Under the pieces are notes generated by a model. It ran no database searches and was not told the origin of the DNA. It saw only the letters and a program-made list of their open reading frames with translations. Source: MnTg04 sp964568075 (GTDB taxonomy: Bacteria > Pseudomonadota > Gammaproteobacteria > Steroidobacterales > MnTg04). From it: a stretch of DNA of 64,000 nt. Within the stretch, counting starts at the first letter, position 1, and each line of letters opens with the position of its first letter. The stretch is from contig CAZMOM010000018.1 of assembly GCA_964568075.1 (NCBI GenBank), positions 1 through 64,000 on the forward strand. The letters run 5' to 3'. This document shows positions 30,611 to 39,725 of this stretch, in pieces. The position numbers were made by a program, and so were the translations under genes.

Positions 30611-31552
30611 ATGAAGTTGTTCGCGCTTAACGCGAGCGCGGTTTTGGGCTCGCGAATTGCTGTTCAACTGGACCGCAGCCTCGATTCACACGAGGAGCGC
30701 GAGCTCTCTTACGGTGAGCATGAAACGCGTCCACTGGTTGACGTGTACGGTGAGGATGTTTACGTACTCTCGTCGCTGCACGGCGATCGAGACTTGTCAG
30801 TTAATGACAAGTTCTGCCGATTATTGTTTTTCATCGGCGCGCTCAAGGATGCCGGTGCAGGGCGCGTAACTGCCTTATTGCCATATCTGGACTATTCGCG
30901 GAAGGATTGCAGGACGAAATCCCGGGATCCCGTTACGACGCGTTATATCGCCACGGTACTACAAAGCGTCGGGATGGATCGGGTAGTCACGATGGACATC
31001 CATAATCTTGCAGCCTTCGAAAACAATTTCCGGTGTCCAACCGTGAACCTTGAAACGACGGATTTGTTTGCAGATTTCTTTTTTCGAACTGCTGGAGATG
31101 ATATCGATACAATCGTGTCTCCGGATCTGGGTGGCATCAAGGCAACACGACGTTTTCTCGATGCTTAATCACGAATTTCAGGCCGCACCATGCACTTCGC
31201 TGTCATGGACAAGCGGCGCAGCGAAGGGCGGGTTAGCGGCAGCGGACTGCTCGGTACCGTCGGCAAACATGTATTGGTTGTTGATGACATGATTGGTAGC
31301 GGAACAACACTTTGCCGGGCAACAACTGCCTGCCTGGGAGCTGGCTCGGAACAGGTCACGGTCGGCGCGACCCATGGTTTATTTCAGGATGGCGCGACGG
31401 CGCTGTTCGCCCAACCCGGGATAGTCAATATTGTTGCTACAGACTCCGTTGAGATTGAAAGCCTAGGTCTGCTTGATGAGGATCTGGCTCGAGTGAAAAT
31501 CATCGAAACGGCGGACAGGTTCGCCCAATGCATACGAAATCTGGGGGATTGA
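30611..31552 (+). pseudogene. ribose-phosphate diphosphokinase-like protein with an in-frame ochre codon
   Basis: The complete family length (313 codons) is in one frame. N-terminal half: LYYP-type motif as LLPYLDYSRKDCRTKSRDPV, VTMDIHNLAAFENNF and SPDLGGIKATRRF. C-terminal half: VMDKRRSEGRVSG and the PRPP-binding loop VLVVDDMIGSGTTL. A TAA at 31166-31168 follows FLDA; homologues have a Leu or similar residue, so TTA to TAA is likely. An ATG at 31190 could restart but would give only the PRPP loop domain. It is probably a paralogue of the essential prs gene and under relaxed selection. Confidence 0.85.
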
Positions 31553-31629
31553 TGCCTCCGGCATTATCCTGTAATCGTCTGCCCGATATAGTATTGGGCG
31601 TCAATTAGATAAATCCTCGCCCTGTTTGT

Positions 31630-32121
31630 CTAAGTCTTGACGGCTATCGAATCAAGCAGATGTGCTGCCGACAGCATGGCTCGCGTGGTTGCCCGGAATG
31701 CAGCATAGAAATTCCACGAATGCATGCAAAAACCGGAATCACCGCTGTTGGATCTGTAGAAGTCGATGCACTGTTGCTCGAACCAGCCGATGTTCATGTG
31801 ACGGCATTCCATGCCAAAAGATGCGAGTTCCTCGATGCAATCAAGGCGCCGAAGCTCTGGGTCAAACTCCAGGCAATCTATGATCTCTGGTTCTTGCTGC
31901 GGAATAAAGCAAACATGCTCTGGTCGAAAATCGCCATGCACCTCACGTATGTGGCTGTCTTTTTGGCGCCGCTCAAGAATATGCGCATTGTCCTCTATGT
32001 AGGCGCTTAGCTGCTGTGTGATCTGCTGAACGAGATTCAGAGGAAGATTGAAATGGGGAAGCACCAGTTCCTGGTGTATTTCAGTCAGCCGTTTCCGGAG
32101 CTGCGCGGCATAGTCGCAGCC
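31630..32121 (-). pseudogene. phosphotransferase (APH/choline-kinase-like) fragment
   Basis: The C-terminal lobe is recognisable: IREVHGDFRPEHVCFIP (catalytic HGDxxxxN-like loop, with His at the Asn place) and EIIDCLEFDPELRRLDCIEE (metal-binding Asp loop), as in kinase-like proteins of the aminoglycoside phosphotransferase superfamily. The frame is closed upstream by TGA at 32122-32124, and no N-terminal ATP-binding lobe is found before the divergent DUF3175 gene. A GTG at 32064 could start a 144-residue product, but it would lack the nucleotide-binding lobe. Confidence 0.6.
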
Positions 32122-32359
32122 TCACTTGAATTTGAGCTCGAGATAAAAACGTGAACCGTCTTTCCCGGAAAAATGTGTATTCCGATCATACGTTGATTAT
32201 GGATGTCAGCAAGGATCGGGAAACAATCCGCGACGGCCCGGTAAGTAATAGTACGAACAGTATTCGAAGGGGCCAAGTCCTAGACTTAGGAATATCATAT
32301 CGTGGCGGATGTGGTGCCGATGGGGGTCCATAGTCGCGGCTGGCAAGGACAGCCAGAAA

Positions 32360-32656
32360 ATGGCACAGAAATCGACAAAGATGTCGACCAGAAAATGGTC
32401 TGCAAAGGTCACTCGCGAGAGCCACGCCCTGGATCTCGAGGAGGGGGTTTTTACCTGGCAGGATCCAAAGCGGATTGCACGCTCTCTGAAAATGTCTGCT
32501 GATGTAAGCAAGAACCGTAAATCACCGCCGCTTCGGTCTGCGACGTCAATGCTCGTATTTTATATCAATCGGGCAGGTAAGAACCTCGGGGAAGATCAAA
32601 AGCGCATACTCGAACAAGCGAAGGATGAGTTGCGGAAGCTCTACCGAAATGTCTGA
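32360..32656 (+). CDS. DUF3175 protein
   Basis: 98 residues. KWSAKVTRESHALDLEEGVF, DPKRIARSLKMSADVSKNRK and SATSMLVFYINRAGKNLGED reproduce the DUF3175 sequence pattern. Function unknown; it is small, basic and often found with stress genes. Met 32360 is preferred since the conserved part begins a few residues later. Confidence 0.8.
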   Translation: MAQKSTKMSTRKWSAKVTRESHALDLEEGVFTWQDPKRIARSLKMSADVSKNRKSPPLRSATSMLVFYINRAGKNLGEDQKRILEQAKDELRKLYRNV

Positions 32657-32820
32657 TCGGCGGAGGCAGATACTACGTCAATTGTTGGTGGCGAGGACGG
32701 GCAGTTCGGCTCCGTCGCGTACTCATAAGAGCAAATACGTACTCACTTCGCTGCCGCTGCGCAGTATAATTAATTAGATGGTGAATGAAGGGCTTACCTC
32801 TGAAAAAAAGGGGATTTTCG

Positions 32821-33252
32821 ATGTCTGACGTTTCTGTTTTCAACAAGACCGAACAAAAGACAATGCACTGGATCAAGGGCATTGCGGCTAGCATGGGATC
32901 GACTGACAAACAGCGATCCTACATGATACTCAGGGCGGTATTGCACGCTACTCGTGATCGGCTAATACCTGATGAGGCTGTACATCTTGGGGCACAGTTG
33001 CCGATGCTGGTACGTGGTTTTTACTATGAAGGATGGCATCCTCACGACAAGCCCAAACAGTACCGCCATAAGGCGGAATTTCTGGCTGAAATCCAGAAAA
33101 ACGTGCCGGACCTCGACGATGCGCAGTTGGAACGGGCTGCAATAGCAGTCTTTGAAACGCTGGAAAGTGAGATGCCAGGCGGTGAACTCGAGCAGGTTCG
33201 CCATGCACTGCCCGCCGAGCTCAGGGAATTGTGGCCGATTTCCGGCATGTAA
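32821..33252 (+). CDS. DUF2267 protein
   Basis: 143 residues. KTMHWIKGIAASMGSTDKQR, RAVLHATRDRLIPDEAVHLG, LPMLVRGFYYEGW and AIAVFETLESEMPGGELEQV are typical of DUF2267, a helical family common in stress and aromatic-degradation clusters. GGGG lies 11 bases upstream of ATG 32821. Function is not established. Confidence 0.85.
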   Translation: MSDVSVFNKTEQKTMHWIKGIAASMGSTDKQRSYMILRAVLHATRDRLIPDEAVHLGAQLPMLVRGFYYEGWHPHDKPKQYRHKAEFLAEIQKNVPDLDDAQLERAAIAVFETLESEMPGGELEQVRHALPAELRELWPISGM

Positions 33253-33360
33253 TCTGCAAACTATAATCGCAGACGGCGAACACGTAGGCATTTCTCCGTA
33301 TCGCCGGCAACGGAGATCCGTGCTAGCGTGTATACGCTATTCAAAACGTAAGGGGAACCA

Positions 33361-33564
33361 ATGTCTGTCGCACGTGTTACTGAAATTGTCGCGGCGTCAC
33401 CGACCAGCTTTGATGATGCGGTCAACGTTGGCGTTGCAAGGGCTTCCAAGACCCTCGATAACATAAGGGGCGCCTGGGTTCAGGACCAGGAGGTTGTTGT
33501 GGATGACGGATCCGTTAAAGAGTATCGGGTCCACCTGAAGGTTACCTTCATCCTGAACGATTGA
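33361..33564 (+). CDS. dodecin (flavin-binding storage protein)
   Basis: 67 residues, exact family size. Dodecins form hollow dodecamers that bind FMN/riboflavin and protect against flavin photochemistry. Seen: VARVTEIVAASPTSFDDAV, ARASKTLDNIRGAWVQDQEV (Trp that stacks on the flavin) and EYRVHLKVTFIL. AAGGGG precedes the ATG. It is convergent with the gene at 33594. Confidence 0.93.
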   Translation: MSVARVTEIVAASPTSFDDAVNVGVARASKTLDNIRGAWVQDQEVVVDDGSVKEYRVHLKVTFILND

Positions 33565-33593
33565 AGCCTCTGGCGGCCGACTGCTGTCGAAGT

Positions 33594-34520
33594 TCAGGTA
33601 TTGTTCGTTGCCGTATTGATCAGGCAACCGGGAAAATGTGAGCTGCATGCCATGACATGAGTGATTGCGGCATAGTCATATTCGTCGTCCGCACGATAGG
33701 TTTCGAAATAATCGTTTAGCTTTCGAACACGCGCTTGCCGTTGACCTGCGGCCTGTAGGCCAATCGACACCCCGTAATTAGTAAATGCAAATTTAGTATT
33801 CGGCAGGTAGGGTTCTCGACAGAAGTAGCCTTCAGGTTTCCACATGATATCCAACATCTCGAGACAACGCTGCTTTTGAATTGTTGCCCACTCCTCAGAT
33901 GGGAAAAAATGGCTTAGCCAGAGCATCATGCCGAGCCCCAGATCCTGTGTAATGACCAGCTCTGAATTATTCGTGTCGATCAGGGCTCGCATGTCAGCGA
34001 TTTCGGATGCTAAGGCATTCTCATCGAGCATTCGGTAAGAGACATACCCATCAAAGGCATCCAGCGCTCCAAGACCAGTTCCGGGATAGGGTCCGCTGAG
34101 ATCTTCCTGCATTTTCCAGACAATGCCGCGTCCAGGTATCAGGAACGGTTCGTGAATCTGGCGGACGAGTTCGATGCCTTCTTGCCGGTAAACCGGTTTG
34201 TGACGGCCGAGAACGGCGAGCGCATAGAGCCACATTGCCAGATAGTGAAAATACTGGCCACCCCTGTCGGGTTCTTCACCAATTCGAATACCGCGCGACC
34301 GGCCAAGCACCCGGGCAACCTCCGAAACCAGCCATTCGGCTTCATCGAGATATGACTGACTTTCCAGTTTTTCGTAGAGCGACACCAGGAGCACGACGCC
34401 AAATGCATCCGTCCACAGATAGCGCAGACCGTTGGGCCAGATTCGATTGGCTCGCATCCAGCGAAGCTTGTCCTGAACGTAGGGAATGGATTGGTCAATT
34501 GAAGACGTCGAGATGCTCAT
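33594..34520 (-). CDS. putative (alpha/alpha)-barrel protein
   Basis: 308 residues, no named family recognised. The regular helical pattern with WTDAFGVVLLVSLYEKLESQ, GGQYFHYLAMWLYALAVLG, LGMMLWLSHFFPSEEW resembles glycoside-hydrolase-type (alpha/alpha)6 barrels, and aromatic patches (YFCREPYLPNTKFAFTNYG) would fit a sugar groove, but catalytic acids cannot be fixed. The ATG overlaps the stop of the PCMT-esterase fusion (ATGA), so the two are coexpressed. Confidence 0.65.
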   Translation of the reverse strand: MSISTSSIDQSIPYVQDKLRWMRANRIWPNGLRYLWTDAFGVVLLVSLYEKLESQSYLDEAEWLVSEVARVLGRSRGIRIGEEPDRGGQYFHYLAMWLYALAVLGRHKPVYRQEGIELVRQIHEPFLIPGRGIVWKMQEDLSGPYPGTGLGALDAFDGYVSYRMLDENALASEIADMRALIDTNNSELVITQDLGLGMMLWLSHFFPSEEWATIQKQRCLEMLDIMWKPEGYFCREPYLPNTKFAFTNYGVSIGLQAAGQRQARVRKLNDYFETYRADDEYDYAAITHVMACSSHFPGCLINTATNNT

Positions 34521-36517
34521 AAACCAAATGGATACGTATCCGGAAGCCCCTCGAGTTCGGCCGTTGCAAACGGTTTTACGGCATGGGTTGTATCAATCCA
34601 AATGTACTCATCGAACTGTTTTGGCAGCACAGCATGAAAGTAATGACTTGCGCGTTCCGTCTCTGCCCGGTAGATAACGCCGATGGCCCGTTGCAGTCGT
34701 GGCTTCGATAATCCCCGTTGCAGTGACTCCGATCCAGGCTCACCCAGTCCAAGCATAAATCCGGGCAGACCAGTCTCATGAAAAAGTCGTTCGTAGCTAT
34801 TGGCTAAAGAGGGTTGTACCGTCTTGACCTCCATCGGTCCGTCCCAGTCAGACGCAGCGGCGACCGTGCCATTATCGGTACCGAAGCCAATTGAATATAC
34901 GCGGTCACCGAATTCCTTACGGCACAGGTGGCCGATGTTAAATTCGCCTCGACTGGACATCTCTGTTGCTGCCGCGTCACCGACATGGGAATTGTGTGCC
35001 CACACGATGCTCTTGTTAGCGGGCGCATGGAAATCTCGCAGGATTTTCAGAGTCTCGAACATGTATCCATCACGCAGATTCCATGATTCACGGGAACCGT
35101 AATACATGACCCGATAATAGCGCTCGGCATTGGCAACCAGTCGAGCGTTCTGAACGGCGTCAAGAAATCGCTCGCCATCGTGCTCGGCATATTCGCGGTG
35201 CTTGGTGGAAAGCTCCGTTAACATGCGCACCACTTCAGCTTCACAACTGCGGTAGGTGCCGGCCAGCGCCGCTCTGCCATAGGTTGCAGGGTCTGCCTGC
35301 CAGGGGGTAAGACAACCATACCTGTGGCGCGCAATTTCGGCTGTCGCGGGGTCGACTTCGTCAAGGTATTTCAGAATCGACCGAATCGAACTGTAGAGGC
35401 TGTAAAGATCGAGGCCGTGGAAGGCGAGGCGCTTATCGGGTGTTTTGTCGGTATTGTGGAGACGCAGCCAATCGACAAATTCTCGCACGTCATTGTTGCG
35501 CCACATCCAGGTTGGAAACCGGGCGAAGGCCGTCCACTCGGAGGGCGGCGTATCGAAGTGCCGCACAAAATGATCGATACGTGCCGCATCGGGCCAGTCG
35601 CCCTCAATAGCGACGAACTTAAAATTCTTTTTGACCATGAGTTCGCGCGTAATCCGGCTGCGCAACTTGTAAAACTCCGACGTGCCGTGACTGGCTTCGC
35701 CGATGAGCACGATCTCTGCATCGCCGATCCGGTCAAGCAGTGGATCAAGATTGGCGGTCTCCACGGAATCGAAAGGGTTGCAGCTGCTGACAATAAGATT
35801 CTTGAGTTCCTCATCATTTGGCACAAAGGGGCTACCTTGCAGCGCGGCCGCGCTGGCTGATTCATCTTTCGGTTTCCAGCCTTCCGCTCCCACCAGGGGC
35901 ACAAATCGCACATCGGCGAGGTCTTCCTGCTTGTAGTCAGATTGTGACAAGCGGGTGACGCGGACTAATTCCTGGACACCGCGGTAAGACCCGACTGGTA
36001 TAATCAGCCGCCCGCCGATTTTTAGTTGCTTTTTCAGAGAATCCGGGACTTCCGGCCCTCCGGCCGTGACAACGATGGCATCAAAAGGAGCCTGTTCAGG
36101 CAAGCCGAGGGTCCCATCGGCATGGATTACCTCAACGTTCTCGTAGTTGAGGTCCGCAAGCGTGGATGCAGCGCGTGCGGCAAGTTCCTCTATGCGTTCA
36201 ATTGTGTAAATCTCGCCGGCGATTTCAGCCAGCACTGCCGCTGCATAACCTGAGCCGGTGCCAATTTCCAGCACCTTTTCTCCGCCTTTCAGGCCAAGGC
36301 CTTCGGTCATAAATGCAACGATGTAGGGTTGCGAAATCGTCTGTTCCGCTGCTATCGGCAGCGGTGAATCCTCATAAGCGAATTCCCGAACGTCTTCCGG
36401 AAGAAATAATTCCCGCGGAACCCGCCCCATGGCGTTCAGCACTTTCTGCGAGCGTACACCGCGTGCTTCGATCTGACGCTCTACCATCTGTTGTCGCCGC
36501 CACGAATAATCTATCAT
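34517..36517 (-). CDS. fusion of protein-L-isoaspartate O-methyltransferase and erythromycin-esterase domains
   Basis: 666 residues. Residues about 1-215 are a PCMT: RGVRSQKVLNAMGRVPRELF, ISQPYIVAFMTEGLGL, VLEIGTGSGYAAAVLAEIAG (SAM-binding motif I) and DAIVVTAGGPEVPDSL. Residues about 245-660 are EreA/EreB-like: VLIGEASHGTSEFYKLR (catalytic Glu and His), VAIEGDWPDA, and IVWAHNSHVGDA. PCMT repairs damaged Asp in ageing proteins. The esterase part acts on lactone or ester bonds; in most genomes the substrate is unknown and macrolide resistance should not be assumed. GAGGGAAA lies before the ATG. Confidence 0.9.
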   Translation of the reverse strand: MIDYSWRRQQMVERQIEARGVRSQKVLNAMGRVPRELFLPEDVREFAYEDSPLPIAAEQTISQPYIVAFMTEGLGLKGGEKVLEIGTGSGYAAAVLAEIAGEIYTIERIEELAARAASTLADLNYENVEVIHADGTLGLPEQAPFDAIVVTAGGPEVPDSLKKQLKIGGRLIIPVGSYRGVQELVRVTRLSQSDYKQEDLADVRFVPLVGAEGWKPKDESASAAALQGSPFVPNDEELKNLIVSSCNPFDSVETANLDPLLDRIGDAEIVLIGEASHGTSEFYKLRSRITRELMVKKNFKFVAIEGDWPDAARIDHFVRHFDTPPSEWTAFARFPTWMWRNNDVREFVDWLRLHNTDKTPDKRLAFHGLDLYSLYSSIRSILKYLDEVDPATAEIARHRYGCLTPWQADPATYGRAALAGTYRSCEAEVVRMLTELSTKHREYAEHDGERFLDAVQNARLVANAERYYRVMYYGSRESWNLRDGYMFETLKILRDFHAPANKSIVWAHNSHVGDAAATEMSSRGEFNIGHLCRKEFGDRVYSIGFGTDNGTVAAASDWDGPMEVKTVQPSLANSYERLFHETGLPGFMLGLGEPGSESLQRGLSKPRLQRAIGVIYRAETERASHYFHAVLPKQFDEYIWIDTTHAVKPFATAELEGLPDTYPFGL

Positions 36518-36586
36518 TGGTTTCCCTCGCTTCAGCGTTCGGTGCAGAGATAAGTCCGAATGCGGTTATCTCAACATCATTCCCGA

Positions 36587-38380
36587 TCAATCGGCCTCTC
36601 GATCGATATTGCAGCAGTGTGATTCGTCACGGACCCGCAATATCCCGCCGTGGAGTATGCCCGGCCGAAAAACAGTACAGCCCTTGATGCCCAATGCATA
36701 TGCGCTTGAATAAACCTCCGCCACATCATCCACCGTCGCGCTTTCCGGGAGGTTGACGGTCTTGGATATTGCGTTGTCTACAAAACCTTGCAGGCACGAT
36801 TGCATTGCCAGATGCGCTCGCGGCGGCAAGGCATCGGCGGTTACGAAATATTCCGGCAATTTCTCCTTTTTATGCCCTCCAGCCACCCATTGGGCGTATG
36901 TACGGTCGCATACGTCGAACAGACGCATCTTCAGGTCGCTGTCACGAATGTTTCGTTCAGCCTCGAACGCGTATATTGGCTCGATGCCACTGGATATATT
37001 GCCGGCAAGCAAACTGATGGTTCCGGTTGGGGCGATCGCCAATAGGTGGCTATTGCGGATACCGATGTCGGCGATCCTGGATTTCAATGCGTCGGGTAAT
37101 CGGCGAATAAACGGAGCCTGCAAATATTTTTGTCTGTCCAGAACTGGAAAAGCGCCTTTTTCCTCCGCCAACTTGATCGACGACGCATACGCAGTGTCCC
37201 GGATGATCTGCATTGCGCCAGCGGCTGAGGAGCGGCCGGCGTCGCTGTCATAGTGAAGCCCTAACATGATCAGCATATCGGCAAGTCCTGTAATACCCAG
37301 ACCGATGCGCCGCGTACCCTTCGCCTGCTCGGCCTGTGGCTCCAGTGGGAAACGAGAGATATCGATTATATTATCGAGAAACCTCACGGCGACACCGACT
37401 GTCTCGCCAAGCGCACGCTCGTCCAACTTCGCGCGTTTTGTGAATGGTTGCCGTACAAACAAAGTCAGGTTTATAGAACCGAGATTACAGGCCCCATACG
37501 GGGGCAGCGGAATTTCTCCGCAAGGATTTGTGGCGCTGATCTTCTCGCAATAGTAGAGATTGTTTTCCCGATTGATAGTGTCTATGAAAAGGACACCAGG
37601 TTCCGCGGTTTCGTGTGCGGCCCTGGTCATATGTAGCCATAATTGTCTCGCCGGCAACTGCCGATATGATTGCCTGGTTGCGCCATCATCAGCATCGGCA
37701 GGCCGAATCTTTGCGTTATTATTATTCCCGAGATCCGGTGGTGAGTATTTGAGGTTCCATTCGGCATCGTCGACAACCGCCTTCATAAAGTCATCGGTAA
37801 CGAGCACAGATAGATTGAAGTTATTTAGTGCGTGTTGCCTTCGTTTCGCATCGACAAACGCTTCAATATCGGGATGATCACAGCGCAGCGTTGCCATCAT
37901 CGCCCCGCGCCTTGTGCTTGTTAGCAACATGGCTTCGCACAAGGCATCCCAAATGTGCATAAAAGGCACCGGGCCGGAAGCAATTGTGCCGCTGCGAACA
38001 GCTGGACTCCCGGCGGGGCGCAACGCGGAGAAATCGCATCCTATGCCGCCGCCACCTTGCATCGTGACGGCGGCCTCCTTGAGCGAATCAAAAATATTTT
38101 CTACGGAATCAAGGATGGGGCCCATTACGAAACAATTAAACAGCGTTACCTGCTTGTTTGTGTCGGCGCCTGCCAGAATGCGTCCACCTGGAAGAAAGTG
38201 ATAATCACAAAGGATTTCATAAAAGGTCTGTTGCCAAACATCCGGCTGATTCTCGATCGCGGCTACCGCGCCTGCGACGCGCCACCAGGTGTCGCAGATA
38301 TTTTTTTCGCAGACAGTGGGACTTTGTGCATAGCGATACTTCGATTTCCAGATATTTTCTGAAAACGGCAGCATGCTCAT
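36587..38380 (-). CDS. nrdJ: adenosylcobalamin-dependent (class II) ribonucleotide reductase
   Basis: 597 residues, the length of the short NrdJ form. It makes deoxyribonucleotides using cobalamin, so it needs neither oxygen nor strict anaerobiosis. Seen: FLPGGRILAGADTNKQVTLF with the first active-site Cys nearby (LFNCFVMGP), VTMQGGGGIGCDFSALRP, NPCGEIPLPPYGACNLGSIN (radical-forming Cys and second redox Cys) and APTGTISLLAGNISSGIEPI. The C-terminus ends with a Cys pair (SHCCNIDREAD) usual in this subfamily. No cobalamin riboswitch was seen upstream. Confidence 0.92.
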   Translation of the reverse strand: MSMLPFSENIWKSKYRYAQSPTVCEKNICDTWWRVAGAVAAIENQPDVWQQTFYEILCDYHFLPGGRILAGADTNKQVTLFNCFVMGPILDSVENIFDSLKEAAVTMQGGGGIGCDFSALRPAGSPAVRSGTIASGPVPFMHIWDALCEAMLLTSTRRGAMMATLRCDHPDIEAFVDAKRRQHALNNFNLSVLVTDDFMKAVVDDAEWNLKYSPPDLGNNNNAKIRPADADDGATRQSYRQLPARQLWLHMTRAAHETAEPGVLFIDTINRENNLYYCEKISATNPCGEIPLPPYGACNLGSINLTLFVRQPFTKRAKLDERALGETVGVAVRFLDNIIDISRFPLEPQAEQAKGTRRIGLGITGLADMLIMLGLHYDSDAGRSSAAGAMQIIRDTAYASSIKLAEEKGAFPVLDRQKYLQAPFIRRLPDALKSRIADIGIRNSHLLAIAPTGTISLLAGNISSGIEPIYAFEAERNIRDSDLKMRLFDVCDRTYAQWVAGGHKKEKLPEYFVTADALPPRAHLAMQSCLQGFVDNAISKTVNLPESATVDDVAEVYSSAYALGIKGCTVFRPGILHGGILRVRDESHCCNIDREAD

Positions 38381-38588
38381 GGCACTTTGATAGCGAATTC
38401 AGGGCCGGCAGGCTATCCGCACTAATACCTAGACAGGTGCGTTTTCGGATGTGGTGGATGATGGGGTTTTTTTACTTATAACGGGGTACCGATAATGTGG
38501 ATTTGCTTGGTCTAGATGTCAGTGACAGGATTGCTGCCGATGAGTTGCCAACGCCGACCTCGTGCAAGGGTATGGCGGCATCATTGAA

Positions 38589-39725
38589 CTACGGGGGGTT
38601 ATCCGGGCCAATCGGGGTCAGCAACTGGCTCGTAAGACTCTCGGCAACAGCACGCGCCGAGTGGCTCTTGGCATAGGCCTCCAGCTGACGGGAGTAGCCG
38701 GGTTCCTCGATCAGGATTTGCCGGGTAAGCGCAAGGTTTAAAATCTCGCCAATGTCGTCCGCAACCGGTCCGCAAAAGTCGATCAGTTCTTCAATCAGCC
38801 CACGCAGCGGTCGGACCTCGCCTTGCTCGTTGTATATGAAATCAGCGTCGAGGCCATGATGGCTGGCGCGATAGCAATTCTCCTTTTCGATCCACGCTGG
38901 AAGCGCAAGCGGCAGTACGCGGCTCACTTCTCCTTGCGATGACCGCGCCATGGACACCGCCAGCGTACGGGCGAATGCAACCAGCGCGTGCACGGTCTGC
39001 AGATCGGATGCCGCATCCATGGTACGGATCTCGATCGTGCCAAAATCGGGATGCGGGCGAATGTCCCAGTGGATGTCTTTAAAGTGCTCGATCATTCCCG
39101 ATTTCAGTGCGGCGCTGTGGAAGCTGTCAAAATCCGCCCAGTCATTGAACGCGACCGGCAAACCATAGTTGGATGCAGCCGCGAGGATACGATGTCGATA
39201 CGCGGCATGCCCCGTCTCGTGGCCTCGTCAAAACGGTGAGTTGCCGGACAGCGCGATAAACGCAGGCACCGCCGGAATCAAATGCGAGATCGCGCGAATT
39301 GCCTCGTCGCCGGAGCTCATACCGATATGCACGTGCGTACTGAAGGTGATTTGTGTTTGCGCTAAGTAACCAGCTTTTTTTCTAAGCCGCAGGTAACGCT
39401 GCGTCGGTGTTATCAGTGCAAGTCGTCGGCAGAAAGGATGCGTGCCGGCACCGCATACGCTCATCTCAAGCTCACCGCAACGCTGCAGAATCCTCGCCAG
39501 TGACTGTCCGAGATGTGCGACGGCCGCATCGCTTGTGTTTGCGACACAGCTCGTTAGTTCAACGCAGGACTGAATGTATTCGCGTTTGACGAAGTTTGTG
39601 TCAGGAAAAAACTCCATCAACGGCAATATGCCGTCAAGAAGATCCAGGGTCACCGGATCAACAAGCTGCAATTCCCATTCGACACCAACGGTTGGCCGAG
39701 AGCAGCCGCTGAACTTAAGTGACAA
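38589..39725 (-). pseudogene. ybdK: carboxylate-amine ligase of the YbdK/GCS2 family with an in-frame opal codon
   Basis: ATP-dependent glutamate-cysteine-ligase-like enzyme. The TTG at 39725 gives the family opening (LKFSGCSRPTVGVEWELQLV). Then come THVHIGMSSGDEAIR and ALSGNSPF. TGA at 39228-39230 follows, exactly where homologues have Trp (SP-[YF]-W-RG). The frame continues with RGHETGHAAYRHRI and the full C-terminal half (FGTIEIRTMDAASDLQ, ENCYRASHHGLDADFI). Only this codon breaks it, so TGG to TGA is the likely change. Its 5' end overlaps the M20 gene by 11 bases. Confidence 0.85.

Noticed and set aside
38381..38588. Cobalamin riboswitch before or after the class II reductase
   Set aside because: No B12-box-like sequence or suitable folding pattern was seen on either strand.
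7315..39230. A reassigned stop codon (for example TGA read as Trp) as explanation for the interrupted genes
   Set aside because: The in-frame stops are TAG, TAA and TGA and replace Trp, Leu and Ser positions, while many intact genes here end in TGA and overlap the next start at it. Ordinary nonsense changes fit better.
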